DNA from: Ceratodon purpureus
Taxonomy: Eukaryota; Streptophyta; Bryopsida; Pseudoditrichales; Ditrichaceae
DNA: 64,000 nucleotides
Assembly: GCA_014871385.1 (NCBI GenBank)
Contig: CM026425.1
Span: 13,769,668 to 13,833,667, forward strand
Direction: 5' to 3'
Shown here: positions 1 to 15,345 of the stretch, piece after piece
Position numbering within the stretch: the stretch's first letter is position 1
Layout: every line of letters starts with the position of its first letter
Program-made: the position numbers and the translations under genes
The notes under the pieces: generated by a model
The model's database searches: none
The model's input: only the letters and a program-made list of their open reading frames with translations
Told to the model about the DNA's origin: nothing

Positions 1-955
1 CAAATTTGACAAAGACACTACATGATTAAGTTTTATTGAAATTGGATTTAAATATCATTTAGAATCCGCAAGAAAAATAAAACAAATTCAATTCATTCTT
101 TGTTTGGAAGAAAATATTTATTCAAAAATAGAAAAAAATAAAAATTAGCGATGTTCATTTTATTTTGTTAGTATAATGTAAACGGATTTTATTTTTTATA
201 TATTTTTTAAACATAAGAATATTACATTTCTATGGTAGAACATATCATAATTTCATGACTTTCTATAAAATAGTTTATGAACAACAATTCAAAATTATTC
301 TATAAAGGTTGGAATACCTTATAAAATTCTCTAGTTGTAAATCAACACCAGATTGATATTTTGACCCAATAATAAACTCTATTATAATCCAATATATGAA
401 GCCGGCATATTAAAATTAAATCAACAACTTGATATTTTATTGATTTATTTGTAATGTCATATCTTGCAAAAAAAAACACCAACTACAAAATGAAAACTAT
501 TTACGTACATGAAGAAATATAGAATCTATTTCCACATGCGCAACGTTTCTTCCGATTCAAAGAAGAAACAAGAGTCTTAATGTCAAATTCAAATCTTCAA
601 AATGAAATTTAAAAGCAAAGATCTAGATCTATAATAAAATATGTAAGGATGCAAAATTCAAGATTTAAAACACAACTCTTCCAATGTGCTTGGTGTGCTT
701 GGTGAACTTAATGGAATAGTTGGTGCACTTAATTGTTGTACAGACATTTCTACAAGGTTTGAATTCCCCAACGATACAATGGACTCAATGTTTTTACTTT
801 TTATTGTATTTTCAAAAAATTAAGTGTTTGAAGTTGACAAAAGTATACTCAAAATTGTTGAAGTTATTACATGAGAGAATAAAGTGTCTTTAAATTATGG
901 ATTTCATTATTTAATTTTAACACAAGTACTGACTTTAGGATCCTAATCATCTTTC
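1..955. other. AT-rich intergenic DNA
   Basis: No gene is visible. The stretch is strongly AT-rich with frequent stops in all frames and no splice-bounded exon that I could recognise. It ends at the left inverted repeat of the PIF/Harbinger element. Confidence 0.5.
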
Positions 956-968
956 AACCCCTAAAGTT
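956..968 (+). repeat. Left terminal inverted repeat of PIF/Harbinger element
   Basis: AACCCCTAAAGTT is repeated in perfect reverse complement at 5852-5864. Similarity continues loosely inward as a GAGG-type stretch on both sides. Confidence 0.6.
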
Positions 969-1870
969 CTAAGAGGCCCAAAATGGCCATTTGCGATTCT
1001 AGTCAGGCCACTGTGGGTGCGTTCTAATTTAGATTTTGGAGACTTTTTTGGGTGGTAGATGCAGATGATAGCTTTCCATAGAGCCAAAAAAATCAACATT
1101 TGGACTCATGGTTCATGAGTTAGAGCGTTTTAAAGATTTCAGCCAAACTTCGGGCAAGCTCTCATAGCAGGGCCACACCGGGCTCCAGCAGCCCCAGCCA
1201 GCAAGAAACATCAGCCCTAGGTTTCCTGCAGGTTTTGAGGGGTCACTTTCCGACCATGTAGCCTTGTTGTGGTGGCTGGGGGAGGGGGTGGGGCTTGCTT
1301 CCAACACTCCAGCCACTATGTCCGGCTGGTGCTTGGGGGCAGGCTCCTTGTTTGTCGCAGGACTGCCCAACGACGCAGCTTCCAGGCTCTTCACCTTAAA
1401 CGAAAATGGTGTTTCATGAGAATTAGTTTAACTGGATTGCTTTAATAAAATTATCTAGTTCTGAAGCTTTGCTATGAATTAGGAGTTATTTTATCTTGAG
1501 CTTCCGAGGGCAGAGACTGTTGTATGGTGACTAAGGTTTTAAATGGGACAGAGATATGGAGATCTTCCTATGTGCAATCTTAAAATCTTTGTTTTATTTT
1601 CAATCCCAAGCATGAATCCATTTGCTGTAAACAAAAACAAGTGGCTCATTGTTGAAATACAGTGAAGGCTGCCAGAAATTCCTATGAAATGATTTTGAAC
1701 ATGCATATGTCAACCTTTTTAATGCAATGTCACTTTATTTCAAACGTGAAGTATATCATGTACAAAATAAATTCAATTACATCCGTAACGATTGCAACAA
1801 CAAATAATAGCCTCTAGGTTTTTCAAAATATCAAAACTACATATTCAAATTTTATTTTATTTTCAAGTCC

Positions 1871-2951
1871 TCATTCCTTTTTCCTCATTTGCTCTTTTAG
1901 TTCCATCATTTGCTTTTGAAATTCTTCACGTCTTGTTTCCATCATCATTTGAAGATCTTGTCTTTGTCGAAGCATTCTTTCCCCAGATTCAATATTCATC
2001 CTGGCAATCCTCTCTTGCGATTCAAGATTGGCCTTGGTAATTTCAGTAGCAGCTTGTATCCTTGAAGATTCTACTAACTGCATTTTTTTCCATCCTGGTC
2101 TGCTCACTTTTGCCATATAATGTAGCAAACCTCGATAATGCATTCGCCACATATTGACTCTTGATCAATTTCAGGTTGTTTTCTTTCCTCCGGTGTTCTT
2201 TGATCAGTAACATTAATATCAACTTTGTGACTAGTGGATGGATTGGTTGGTGCAGGTGTTGCAGTCCTTCTACCACCGACTGCAGTATTTGTTGCGGCAG
2301 GACTCCTATTTTCTTCTGGCTCTTCATCCTCTTCATTGTCCATTTCAGCATTCAAATTAGGTACTTCTGTGGATGTTACACTTGGATTTTCAAAAGAAGG
2401 ACCACCAGTAGCGCCCACTACAGCAGGTCTTGATGATTAACCTACATCCATACCACCCGGAATCCCACTTGTTTTTGGAGTAACAGCCCAAAGTCTATCA
2501 CAAACATCAAAATGTGACCATGAAATACCTTCTGGTGTTCCAGTGCCGAACTGCGATTTTCTCTCCTTGAGAGTCTTGTATCTTTTCTTCACTGTATCAA
2601 TCTTGGACTTCACTTGTTTCTCCGTAAATGATCCTTCCATAGAAATTCCATTAACATGATCAATTATGGCTTTCCACATATTTTGGTTAAATTAGAACGC
2701 CTATCTTTTTAAAGATAGATTTCTTCATATTTTTCTAGGAAGGAAGATGTTAATTCATCGGTCCAAATTAACAGGGCAGAACGGTTTGCTTTTTCATCTT
2801 CATGTTCTTCAACTACGGTGTCTACATTGATATCTTCAGCACTTTCGTCATGTGCCATAACAAAAGCTTCAGTACGACCAGCGCCACAGACTCCCCTATG
2901 ACGACCAGAACTTTGTCTGCGTGACCCATCACCCCCCCTAGGGGGAGTCAT
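1871..2951 (-). pseudogene. PIF/Harbinger ORF1, Myb/SANT-like DNA-binding protein (broken)
   Basis: Reading the minus strand from 2951, the N-terminal part contains WTDELTSSFLEKYEEIYL, the first helix region of the Myb/SANT-like (trihelix-type) domain. It is followed at 2679-2437 by a segment with FTEKQVKSKIDTVKKRYKTL and a tryptophan near the end, typical of the same domain. The C-terminal part (2152-1871) is a charged Glu/Gln/Arg coiled coil ending in lysines. In PIF/Harbinger elements this protein helps the transposase bind the element ends and enter the nucleus. The reading frame is broken by a frame change with a stop just after EEIYL (about 2710), a TAA stop at about 2425, and another frame change near 2150. 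One break could be an intron, but the set together indicates a dead copy. Confidence 0.65.
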
Positions 2952-3620
2952 GATCTTTGAATGCTAACTTCAAATGTAAAAAAAAATGTTATATTTCCAA
3001 TAATTGTAGAACATAACAATGAAAACAAACAAAATATGTATATTACACTCTATCAACAATAAACAACTATGTAATTATATGTTGGCCATGTTCTTTTATA
3101 GGTGAGTATTTTTTTTCTTTTTTACTGTACTTTTAGTTTACTCCGGGCAGACTATTTATTTATTTTATTTTTAGTTGTATGTATTTTACTTTTGTTGTAC
3201 TTTTATTTTCCTCAATGACCCTTTTATTTTAATTTTTATGTTTTAATTTTTTTCTTTTACTATACTTTTAATTTATTTTTTGGCTTTTTTATACTATTCT
3301 TAGTATTGTTTTTTCTTTACTCTTATAGAAAACTAGCAATATTGTCCTAATGATACTTTATCTATTGAAATTTTTGTCATTAAATTGATTTGATCATATA
3401 TTTTAGATATCATAGTTTAAGTTAGTTCTATCAAAATTATAAGAAATGGAAGGAGACTTGTTACTTCAATTTTCCTATGAAGAACATATCTCCAATATTG
3501 TTCCTTTTTTCCTTGTCCTATGGCTAGGCATGTTTTTTTAAAATTTAGAGGTCAAGGAAAAAAATATTGCCAAGAAGACGGCGGTGGACCTTTCCAAAAT
3601 CAATTCATCAATGAGACGTC

Positions 3621-4672
3621 ATGTATCAACAAGTTTATCTCCTAGATAGTGAAATGCGAGATAAAGTATGGTTCAGGGATTTTCGTATGAAGTATAGTAC
3701 ATTTCTTAAGCTTTGTGACCTTCTCAAACCTTACATTGAACATCAAGACACAAATTACAGAGATGAAAGCAGTTGCCATGGTTCTTCACAAACTAGCTCA
3801 TGCGGGAACAAACCGGAATGTTGGAGATAAGTTTGGCGTTGGAAAAACAACAGTTCTGCAGTATTTGATGCTTATATGGAATGCATTGGCTGACAAAGAT
3901 AAATTGTTTCACCAATTTATTGCTATTCCAAGTGGCAAGAGATTGAAAGATATTATACGTGGATTTCATTGTATCACCAAATTGCCTCAAATTTGTAGTG
4001 CTATAGATGGATCACATGTTAAATTATATAGGAAACCCCCCACAAAATACACCCCGGCAAATTATTGGTGTCGACACGATGTACATACAATATTGCTACA
4101 AGGAATATGTGATAGTAATCGAAATTTTTTGGATGTCTGTGTTTTAGCGCCCGGGTGCACTCATGATGCTACGCACATGAAATCTTCAGAGTTCTTTAAA
4201 AAACTAATGAGAAAGCGAATTTTACAAGAACATAGCATCAATATTGAAGGTGAAGCTATAAAACCTTTTATTATTGGAGATTCGACTTATCCTTTACTGC
4301 AAGAAATTCAGAAGCATTTCAATGCAAAGTTGTCTGGAAATAATGATCAAGATGCCTTTGACAAGTGTATCAAAGAAGGAAGAGTCAAAATTGAAAATAC
4401 CTTCGGTATTTTTAAAAACAGATGGGGAATTTTGAAGAACCTGAATGTTGATGTCAAATATGCCGCAACTACAATCACTGCTTGTTGTGTGCTACATAAC
4501 TTTTGTAGATACAATTGTAATGATAGACCAACTAACGTCACCACGTGATTATATTGATACCATGCCCAATAATAATGATAGGTTCCCTGAAACAGAAGAT
4601 CGAGAACATCAGAAAGAACATCTGCCCGTGCTGAAACCAGAATTAGAAAGGCTTTATTTCAATATTGGTTAG
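3621..4672 (+). pseudogene. PIF/Harbinger transposase, DDE_Tnp_4 (HARBI1-like), frameshifted
   Basis: The long central frame (3715-4548) has the order expected of the Harbinger nuclease: an N-terminal helix-turn-helix region (VAMVLHKLAH, then VGDKFGVGKTTVLQYL), AIDGSHV with the first catalytic Asp, GDSTYPLL with the second, and KIENTFGIFKNRWGIL with the catalytic Glu. It ends in the usual VLHNFC motif. The N-terminal segment at 3621-3770 (WFRDFRMKYSTFLKLC) lies in another frame and joins near 3765. A likely C-terminal tail (4540-4672) is again in another frame. At least two frameshifts are therefore needed to read the family-length protein. It is divergent from the Myb-like ORF1, the usual arrangement. 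Confidence 0.75.
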
Positions 4673-5851
4673 ATAATGTGAAGTAATATTTTTGTAAAGA
4701 ATGTACTAAATTTTGCCTTAATATTTTTAAGGTGATAATTTGACCACATTGTAATGAAATAAACATAATAATTTTTCATTAGTACTTAATCACTTGTTGA
4801 TAGCTCAAACATACAAACTTCTCATTCGGATTTTCATCACCTAACAGTTTACTCAATTTATAAGAGTAGAAAGTATTATAAATCGCTTGGTAGTTCCATG
4901 GTCAATACTAGTCTAATTCACCATTCTATCCACTATAATGGAAATAGTCCTCCAGTAATTAGTGGAATAAAGTGACCAATTGTTATAAAAAAATAAAAAA
5001 TAAAAAATAGTCCTCCAGTAAACTTACATTCACAAAACCTGAACATGGCATTATAAACATATCAGTAACACACTTGGGCCTCCCCACTCTCAGGCAGGCT
5101 CACCAATTTTCTCCCAACAAGGACTAGTGGCCACCGTGGCTATCTGGAACAGGGTCCGGCCGGACCCCAGGCCGAGTTCAGCCCACCTGGCTGAAGTGGC
5201 TGGCTGGACCCCGCCGGAGGTCTGGTGTGGCCCTAGTATCAGCCATTGTGAATGCATCAAATTCTGCCCAAAACTGCCCAAAACTGCCCAAAGACGAAAC
5301 TTTGAAATTCCACCAAAAATTGAGATTTTGGTAATTTTCAAAAATAAAATTTTTGTATATAGAAAAGGCAGTAGAGCATGTTCTTGCCGTTCGGATTTTC
5401 AATCCAAGAATTTTTCATATGCTATTTTTATTGTCAAAAAACGGCCTATGTTTGTGAATTTCAGCATACCCTCTAGTGGAAAATGATTTTTTTGGCAACC
5501 TTCCACAAATTATTTGAATATGATATTTTTTTGACATGTACCTAACTCACTTAGAAACAAGAATATGGAGAGAATCATTCCGTATCTACTTTAAAAAATG
5601 GTTTTTTGGGCCTTCAAAACTCTGCTGTCCCCTTCTTTTTGAGGGAAAAAAAACATGATTTTCAACTTTGAATGTTACGATCTTGCAATTGATGAGGATT
5701 GAGTGCGTGAGATTTTGTGGACATGTAGACATACAAGTTAACTACAAGATCTTATGGTTAGATGTACTAAAAAAAGACTCCAAGTTTGCCAACTTCACTT
5801 TGCTTTGAAGAGGGGCTGTTTTGAGGCAGTTTTGATGAAAAATACCCTCAA

Positions 5852-5864
5852 AACTTTAGGGGTT
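5852..5864 (-). repeat. Right terminal inverted repeat of PIF/Harbinger element
   Basis: AACTTTAGGGGTT is the exact reverse complement of 956-968 and is followed by TAA, a typical Harbinger target trinucleotide. Confidence 0.6.
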
Positions 5865-6863
5865 AATAGTGTAGAGTGTACATTGTTTTATGAAAAAACT
5901 TGGAATCCATTTTGTACATAGGTTTTTTGTGGGATGTTGTTGTTTGCTTGCCATTATATACAAAGTTGCAAATAACTTGGATAAAGAACCTATCAATAAT
6001 CCGTCATGGATAATGAAACAATCAACAGATGTAGATTCGATTTGTAATGAAGTTATCTACAATATATTGTTAGCCATCAATTAAAGTGTAGAAGAATGCA
6101 ATGTATTATTATTAATTTTGATACTATAGAGGTATGACTCAACAATGTGAAGAATGTTAAACATGCTAAAAATAAAACAATCCATGAATTCTAAAAGAAT
6201 GAAAGTAGAGAGGTCATCAATACTAATAGGAAAAAAATAAAAAATTGGTGGTACAAAAGAGAAAAATAAGCAAAACCAATTTCTAAGGCTAACGTATGCA
6301 AAAAGGCTCAATCTATTAAAAGACACAACAATGCAATAAGAGACTACAAATGACCAATCATTACTTCCAACAAAGGACATCTCAGAGATGATTGTAATAC
6401 GAGAAATATCAAATGAATGAATGTCAAAAATTACCACTTGTAGCATCAAAAACCTACATACATACACACTCTTCAACCAACTACCTGAATTTTGCAATTA
6501 ACTAAGACAACATTACATTTGTGTATGCTTGTTATTGGACGTAAAATAGTTTATATTTGCAAAACCTTAAGTAGCAACAACTTTTTGTGAGCGGCCTTTT
6601 TAGGATGTGAATGACTTAAAAAATCTCTATTACAAATAGTAACTTGTTGCCGTGGGCCCTAGCAGAATTCTATTACCATCTCACTTTTATGCAACAACTA
6701 GTTTTTTTAGCTATTAGATCCTTTATACTTCATAGGCCTCTGCAAAATTCGTAGGTTGGCCTACTCTTTGTAAACAACGTTGATTACTAAAAAACAACTT
6801 ACCAGTGTGCAACTTGTCATTTCGCGATAGCTGACATCCTCTAACCGATTATCTAATATACCA
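5865..6863. other. Intergenic, no gene seen
   Basis: AT-rich sequence between the PIF/Harbinger element and the isomerase promoter. Short open frames here have no recognisable domain and biased codon composition, so I regard them as chance. Confidence 0.4.
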
Positions 6864-7055
6864 CAATATCCAAAACCATCACAATATCTAATACCACCAC
6901 GACACCTAAAACCATCATCACACTTAAAACTATAACCAAAACTAAAACCATCACCATACTTAAAACCACCAGCACACCCAAAACCGTCACCGCACCGAAA
7001 GCCGTCACCACACCCAAAACCTCCACTGCACCCAAAACCACCACCGCACCCTGAA
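6864..7055. repeat. 18-bp minisatellite, 10 units plus a partial one
   Basis: Ten consecutive 18-bp units run from 6864 to 7043, with a partial unit to 7055. The consensus is close to CCACACCCAAAACCATCA. Units drift from AT-richer on the left (CAATATCCAAAACCATCA) to CG-richer on the right (CCGCACCGAAAGCCGTCA), keeping the AAAACC core. The phase is never lost. The array lies about 360-540 bp upstream of the isomerase start codon. On the minus strand it spells a Val/Leu-rich hexapeptide repeat, which I take as a by-product of the tandem repeat rather than a gene. Confidence 0.85.
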
Positions 7056-7338
7056 TTTCGAGCACCCTGGCTCCCTTATCACTCCACCCGAAATAAACGA
7101 ACGAGAAACATCGCCCGAACGAAGACGCCCACACCCAATCAAAGCAGAGGATGACAGCATCCAAAAACAGATGAAAAACTCATTAATTTTCCAGACATAT
7201 AGATGAACGTGCGAAGATAATGGATGAATGATATGGCCCGGGCATGATTCGCCGTGAGCCTCTCGAAGAGATGGAACTTGGAAGAGGCAGGAATTGGCGA
7301 GAAGAGGGGCGGGATCGATTCGCTCTGATCTACACACA

Positions 7339-7345
7339 TATAAGG
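7339..7345 (+). promoter_or_regulatory. Candidate TATA box of ribose-5-phosphate isomerase gene
   Basis: TATAAGG lies 62-68 bp before the start codon at 7407, leaving room for a short leader. A GATAA (I-box core, often found in light-responsive plant promoters) occurs at 7216-7220. Both are short motifs and only suggestive. Confidence 0.4.
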
Positions 7346-7406
7346 CAAGCACTCACGGAGGGGGACGCGCACTCTCACGCCCAGTTGCTAAATTCTGCTC
7401 CCAGCG

Positions 7407-11019
<3,613 letters not shown>

Positions 11020-12670
11020 GTGCTTCAGCGAGTATGAGCAGTTGTTTTGTATACTACCTATTTAGATTATGATTTTATACAGATCTAATGAAATTGCCGC
11101 AGCAAATCGAATATCCACAAGACTTGTACTTTTCCGAAACCTGTATGTGATTTCCTAACGTCGTTAACGACTAGTCTTGTTCATCCAAGAGCTCTTTCTC
11201 CCAGTTAAGGCACCAGTGCTTGACTGTTTATTTTGAGGAGTGCAAACAGTCTAACCGGGAGCTGTCTTTGTAGCAGTACCCCTGGCACATCAACAAAGAA
11301 CAAAGCTCTGAAATACTAAGAGGTTTGTAATGTTTGTGGAGAACTTATATGTCCGTTTCTTAAAACTTATGTGTCCTTAATTCACACTCAATGAAGTTCA
11401 TATCATCACGTAACATGATGCTTGACCCTTTCACATGACATCTTCCCATTTAAGTATCTCAGTTCCTACTTCCCTATGTTAGGCCTTCGTTGCATGCTTC
11501 ATCATTGTTTGTCATGGAGAACGTGATCATGCTTAGCTTTAGGAGTACACACCACACCGTAGCATCCCGTACGACTTTGCGACCGCGCATTTTATCACCT
11601 TCGCTACCGCTCTGGTAGATGGTGAATTAACTCTACTCGAGACAAGGTCAACAGCAAGTAGAAGATTTGTTTGTCCTGCTAAATTCTGTCGAAGGAAGCA
11701 CTGACGCTGCTAACTGCTGATGGAAGTCACTCACGCGAATCTCATTCCTCAGGCAGGGACGCAGTTTTCTGCTTTGCTAATCCTTCCAGCTGCAAATTCT
11801 GCTTCGTCTTCACTCCTGCGCTTCTTTGGCTACATTAGCGTAAGCTAAAATTGAATACGGAAATGAATGCCGTTTCAAGCATGCATGACGAAACCAATAA
11901 CGGATTTCCATTTCTGGAAGCAGCGCAAAAGTTTCTGGAAGGCATCAAAGCCGGCAGACTTGCAAAGTCAGCGGGCGAAGATATTTGTTATTTGACAGGA
12001 AAAGCCTCCATGAATCTAGACACTGTATCTCCTCATAGAAACATGTACAAGACGATACAATATGAAACTCTCATGATGCAAGGGCTGAAAAGATGCATAC
12101 TCGTGAGTCGTAACACACAGAAACAACTGGCAGGGTGTTCCAATCTCTTCCACTGCGACAGTACTTCTCACATTTGTTTCAAAACAGACCTGTCATCTTT
12201 TCTTCATTCCTTCAAAACATTCCATGCACCTATGATTGTCATCGCGACTTATTGTTGGCCGCCGGTGTCGGCCGTGCACCAGTCCTTTGATGTCCTCTGG
12301 TGTGAAACCCTAGGTAGCAAGAACCGCAGCCTACAGCGACTTCTAACCCTCTCATTCCTCAGGCTCCGTCAGGCTCCCTCACGCGCATAACCTGACATCA
12401 ACCTCCCCACTCAGCGCGCACGGCACACCTTCCAACAAAAAACCGACCGTCAACCTCCAATCCGAATCTCTAATCCACTTCTCCTCCTCCTCAGCTCTCT
12501 CCTCCCCGCTCCCCCTCTTGTCAACTCTTCCACGCTCTCATCAAATCCATTCTCAACACCAGCTCTCTCTTCACAAACAATTCTAACTCCGTCTTCTTCA
12601 AACAAACTCTCACCAGAAATTAACGCTAACCAGGGTTAACACTAAACGAGAAAATTCCCCCAAGCGCTCC
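11020..12670. other. Intergenic region 3' of the isomerase gene
   Basis: Contains the isomerase 3' untranslated region at its left end and a pyrimidine-rich stretch (about 12,400-12,600) near the next promoter. One unrecognised ORF (11,851-12,390) is listed separately. I see no other gene. Confidence 0.4.
11851..12390 (+). CDS. Unrecognised ORF, 179 aa, possibly not coding
   Basis: An uninterrupted frame of 179 codons, with an acidic/amphipathic first half containing FLEAAQKFLEGIKAGRLAKS and a Cys/Ser/Leu-rich second half. I recognise no domain, signal peptide or repeat. It lies in otherwise ordinary intergenic DNA between two plus-strand genes. The first 60 residues look more protein-like than the rest, so it may be a fragment of an old exon or simply chance. 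Codon bias cannot be judged reliably by eye. Confidence 0.2.
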   Translation: MNTEMNAVSSMHDETNNGFPFLEAAQKFLEGIKAGRLAKSAGEDICYLTGKASMNLDTVSPHRNMYKTIQYETLMMQGLKRCILVSRNTQKQLAGCSNLFHCDSTSHICFKTDLSSFLHSFKTFHAPMIVIATYCWPPVSAVHQSFDVLWCETLGSKNRSLQRLLTLSFLRLRQAPSRA

Positions 12671-12929
12671 TAACTCATGCAAGTTTTACCTTCGAAGAGG
12701 AGGAAAAAGGCGCGCAACTGGGGTTCAAAAATTCGAATACCAACGCAGGAGCCGCAGGTACCACGGCGTCACCCGACCGCGCCACCAGCAACCGCCCCGA
12801 CCGGTCACCAGACGGGTCCCGCGATTTCCTTAGCCCGGAATCCCCACTCTCCCCCCGCGTGGACCCGGCCCGGCCCGACCCGGGCAGACCCGGGCATACA
12901 CTAACGTTGGGCGCCTCCCTTGGTTGAGT

Positions 12930-14204
12930 GGAGCGCTGTGGAAGGCAAGGCATCCTCCCTTCCCTTCCTTGAGAGAGCAAACCCTCCCTCACTGCGAACC
13001 CCAACGCAACGCACAGCACTTCCTTCTGCCTTGGCTGGTTCCTTCGTTGAGACTCCTGCCTCACTGAGCCTTCCTCGGCCTGTGTAAGCCCAGCCTCTGT
13101 GTTACCACTCTCTGGGTGTTGCGTCCCCGCTTGGGCCTCGCCATCGCTGGCCCTCGCCTCTGTGCCCCCCGCCCCTCTCTCCGTCTCTCCCGCGCCTGTC
13201 TCTCTCCTCAGGTGCGCTTCTAACCCTCTCCCTGCCCTGCCCTCCTCTTCTCTCCCGTCTTTTCTCGCTTCCTCGTCGTGTACTCGGACTGGTGTTTTTT
13301 GTTCCTCTTCGCCGGTCCGGGGCTGATTATTTTCTGTGGGATTTGTCGCGCGGGGCATTCCGTTGCGGTTGCGCTGGGGTTGCGCCGCGTGTTGGAACTG
13401 CCTGTCGTGGGAGTTTGTTGTCGCGTTGGGTGGAATTCGCGGGGGGTGTGTTTTGTTGGGAGGGGAGTGGAGTTGTTTGTTTTTTTGTTTGTTTTGGTTT
13501 GTTTTTTCTGTTTGGTTGTGTTTGTGCGTGTGGTCCTGTATTTGCGGGGCTGGTTGGACGGCGTGGAGTCGCACCAAGAAGCGACCTTGGGTGGTGATGT
13601 GAAGGCGTGGTGTTGTGGTAGCATGCAGTGGGGGGATGGGAGTTTTGTCGACTGGTTTTGTTTTGTGTTGTTGTTTGCTTTGTAGTTGATTGGTTTGGAG
13701 TTCGTTTGTTTGTTTGTTTGTTTGTGTGGTGTTGAGGAATATTGGTCATTCTTTGTGGCATGTTGGAGTAGCGTGTTTGACTGTTGTTGTGTATGGGAAT
13801 GTCAAATTACGTGTTTTTTTTCCTGTTCTTTTGGTAATGATTGTAAGAGAGCTTGTTGCATGATGTGAGCCTAAGCGCTGTTTTGCGTTGTTCTGAAGTG
13901 TAAGATATTACCTCTCAGACTACAAAATAGACAAAGGCCTCGGCTTTGTCATAGTGGTAGATCATGTCGCCGATGTAGTGCGCATTACTCCAGTGCGGTT
14001 GTTTAGAGGGCATGGAAAATATCGTTTTGTTAATGTTTGATATTTGGAACTGTTGGCAATTTCTGTGTGTCATGTATTCCGAGTATGCGAAGGATGTTTG
14101 TCCTGATTGATAAGCTGTTTCAAGCAGGTTGTTTTAAGAAATTATCAGGGATGATTGACTAACTCGGTTTATTGAACATCGCTTCGTAGGCCCAGGCAGC
14201 CAAG
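12930..14204 (+). other. Promoter and 5' leader of HMGB gene with a probable leader intron
   Basis: A CT-rich stretch (about 12,930-13,210), typical of plant leaders, ends in CTCAG followed by GTGCGC at 13,212, a good donor. A T/G-rich stretch follows, including a (GTTT)n run near 13,703-13,725. A plausible acceptor, TTCGTAG, ends at 14,189, only 15 bp before the start codon. This would be a 978-bp intron in the 5' untranslated region. Open frames on either strand here are composition-driven. Confidence 0.45.
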
Positions 14205-15345
14205 ATGAAGGAAGCGAAGGGCAAGAAAGGAGCCGCTACGGTAGCGAAGAGAGATGTGAAGGAGAAGGTGTCGAAGGTCCAAGACAAGTAAGCCTTCTGA
14301 TCTGGATTTGTTGCTGGTGATGATCGTTGATGGCTTCTTAGTCATATTATAAGCGTTCTCTGTATCGAAAGCTGCTGAGTGTTGATCTAACAATGTCGAG
14401 ATGTGTATTGGTGGCAGGGACATCAAGAAGCGGAAAGGGGCCGTGAAGGAGGCCAAGGCTAAGAAGCCAAAGCCCGCCAAGAAAGTGAAGGACCCGAATG
14501 CCCCGAAGCGGCCACCGACCGCGTTCTTCATCTTTTTGTGAGTGGCGGTGGTGGTTGTTGCATGCGGTAATTTTTTGCGTTGCTCTTTTTTTGGTTGTCT
14601 TGAGCGACGTGAATAATGATGGATGGATGGCTGAATGGTGGGATACAGGAACGAGTTCAGGAAGACGTTTAAGGAAGAGAACCCCGATGTGAAGGGTGTG
14701 ACCGCTGTTGGAAAGGCGGGAGGAGAGCGATGGAAGTCGATGTCGGAGGCTGTGAGTACCTTCATTTCCAGCCTCCTATAGCCGTTGTTTGTTGTCTCTC
14801 AATTTGACGTTTGTAAAGTGGAATGTTCTATGTGGGAAGTCTGAACCTATCAGTGTGAGCCGTGTGTTAAGTGGGATCGATATGCTGTGTGGATGTGTAG
14901 GAGAAGCAACCTTTCATGTCGAAGGCTGTACAGAAGAAGTCAGAGTACGACAAGACACTTACTGCCTACAAGTCGAAACAGGTACGAGTGGTTGACCGTG
15001 CACGTATTAGCAATGATTTGAGGACATTTCAGTCCAGGCCGATGTTTTCTGAATTGGTTCGATTCGCGTGTTGCTGATGGTGCTACTTGATCTTTTGGAC
15101 AGGATGATGAGGAGGAACCCGAGGCCGAGGAGTCTGACAAGTCGAAGTCGGAGATCAATGACGATGATGAGGAGGAAGAAGATGTGAGATCCTTGTCCTG
15201 TCGTTGGTCGTAGTTGTAGGGCGTTTGGCATCGCGGTTTTGATTTCGTTTTTGGAGGTTTGTAAATTTTTGTAATGTGGTGGGCTTGTATCTGTTATCTG
15301 ACAAGGTCATGTTGTGTGCAGGAGGACGAGGACTTGGAAGACTAA
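14205..15345 (+). CDS. HMGB-type high mobility group protein
   Basis: Small chromatin protein that bends DNA and aids transcription and chromatin remodelling in the nucleus. Six exons (14205-14287, 14418-14537, 14649-14751, 14901-14981, 15103-15183, 15322-15345) give 163 aa. All introns have GT..AG ends and consistent phases. Residues 1-52 are a Lys/Ala-rich basic tail. A single HMG box runs from about Asp53 (DPNAPKRPPTAFFIFLNEFR) through GERWKSMS to about residue 129. Residues 130-163 are almost entirely Asp/Glu with a few Ser/Lys, the acidic C-terminal tail. This order (basic tail, one box, acidic tail) is the plant HMGB layout and the length is usual. The start is the first ATG, next to the inferred leader-intron acceptor. 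Confidence 0.92.

Larger units (their letters stand above)
956..5864. mobile_element. Decayed PIF/Harbinger DNA transposon, about 4.9 kb
   Basis: The two genes expected of a PIF/Harbinger element lie here in divergent orientation: a Myb/SANT-like ORF1 on the minus strand and a DDE transposase on the plus strand. They sit between a perfect 13-bp inverted repeat, AACCCCTAAAGTT at 956-968 and its reverse complement at 5852-5864. The outer flanks read TCA on the left and TAA on the right if the ends start at ACCCC. This is one mismatch from the 3-bp TAA/TTA target duplication of the superfamily. The noncoding terminal parts (about 970-1400 and 5090-5850) are more GC-rich than the surroundings. 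Both genes carry frameshifts or stops, so the copy is probably non-autonomous now. Element identity is secure from the transposase; the exact ends are inferred from the inverted repeat. Confidence 0.7.

Noticed and set aside
6853..7164. 103-aa minus-strand frame with a Val/Leu-rich repeat, like a membrane protein
   Set aside because: It is the translation of the 18-bp minisatellite; the hexapeptide periodicity follows from the DNA repeat.
12675..13761. Long minus-strand frames (300 and 144 aa)
   Set aside because: Composition-driven (Gln/Asn/Thr or Arg/Glu rich), antisense to the HMGB leader and leader intron, no domain.
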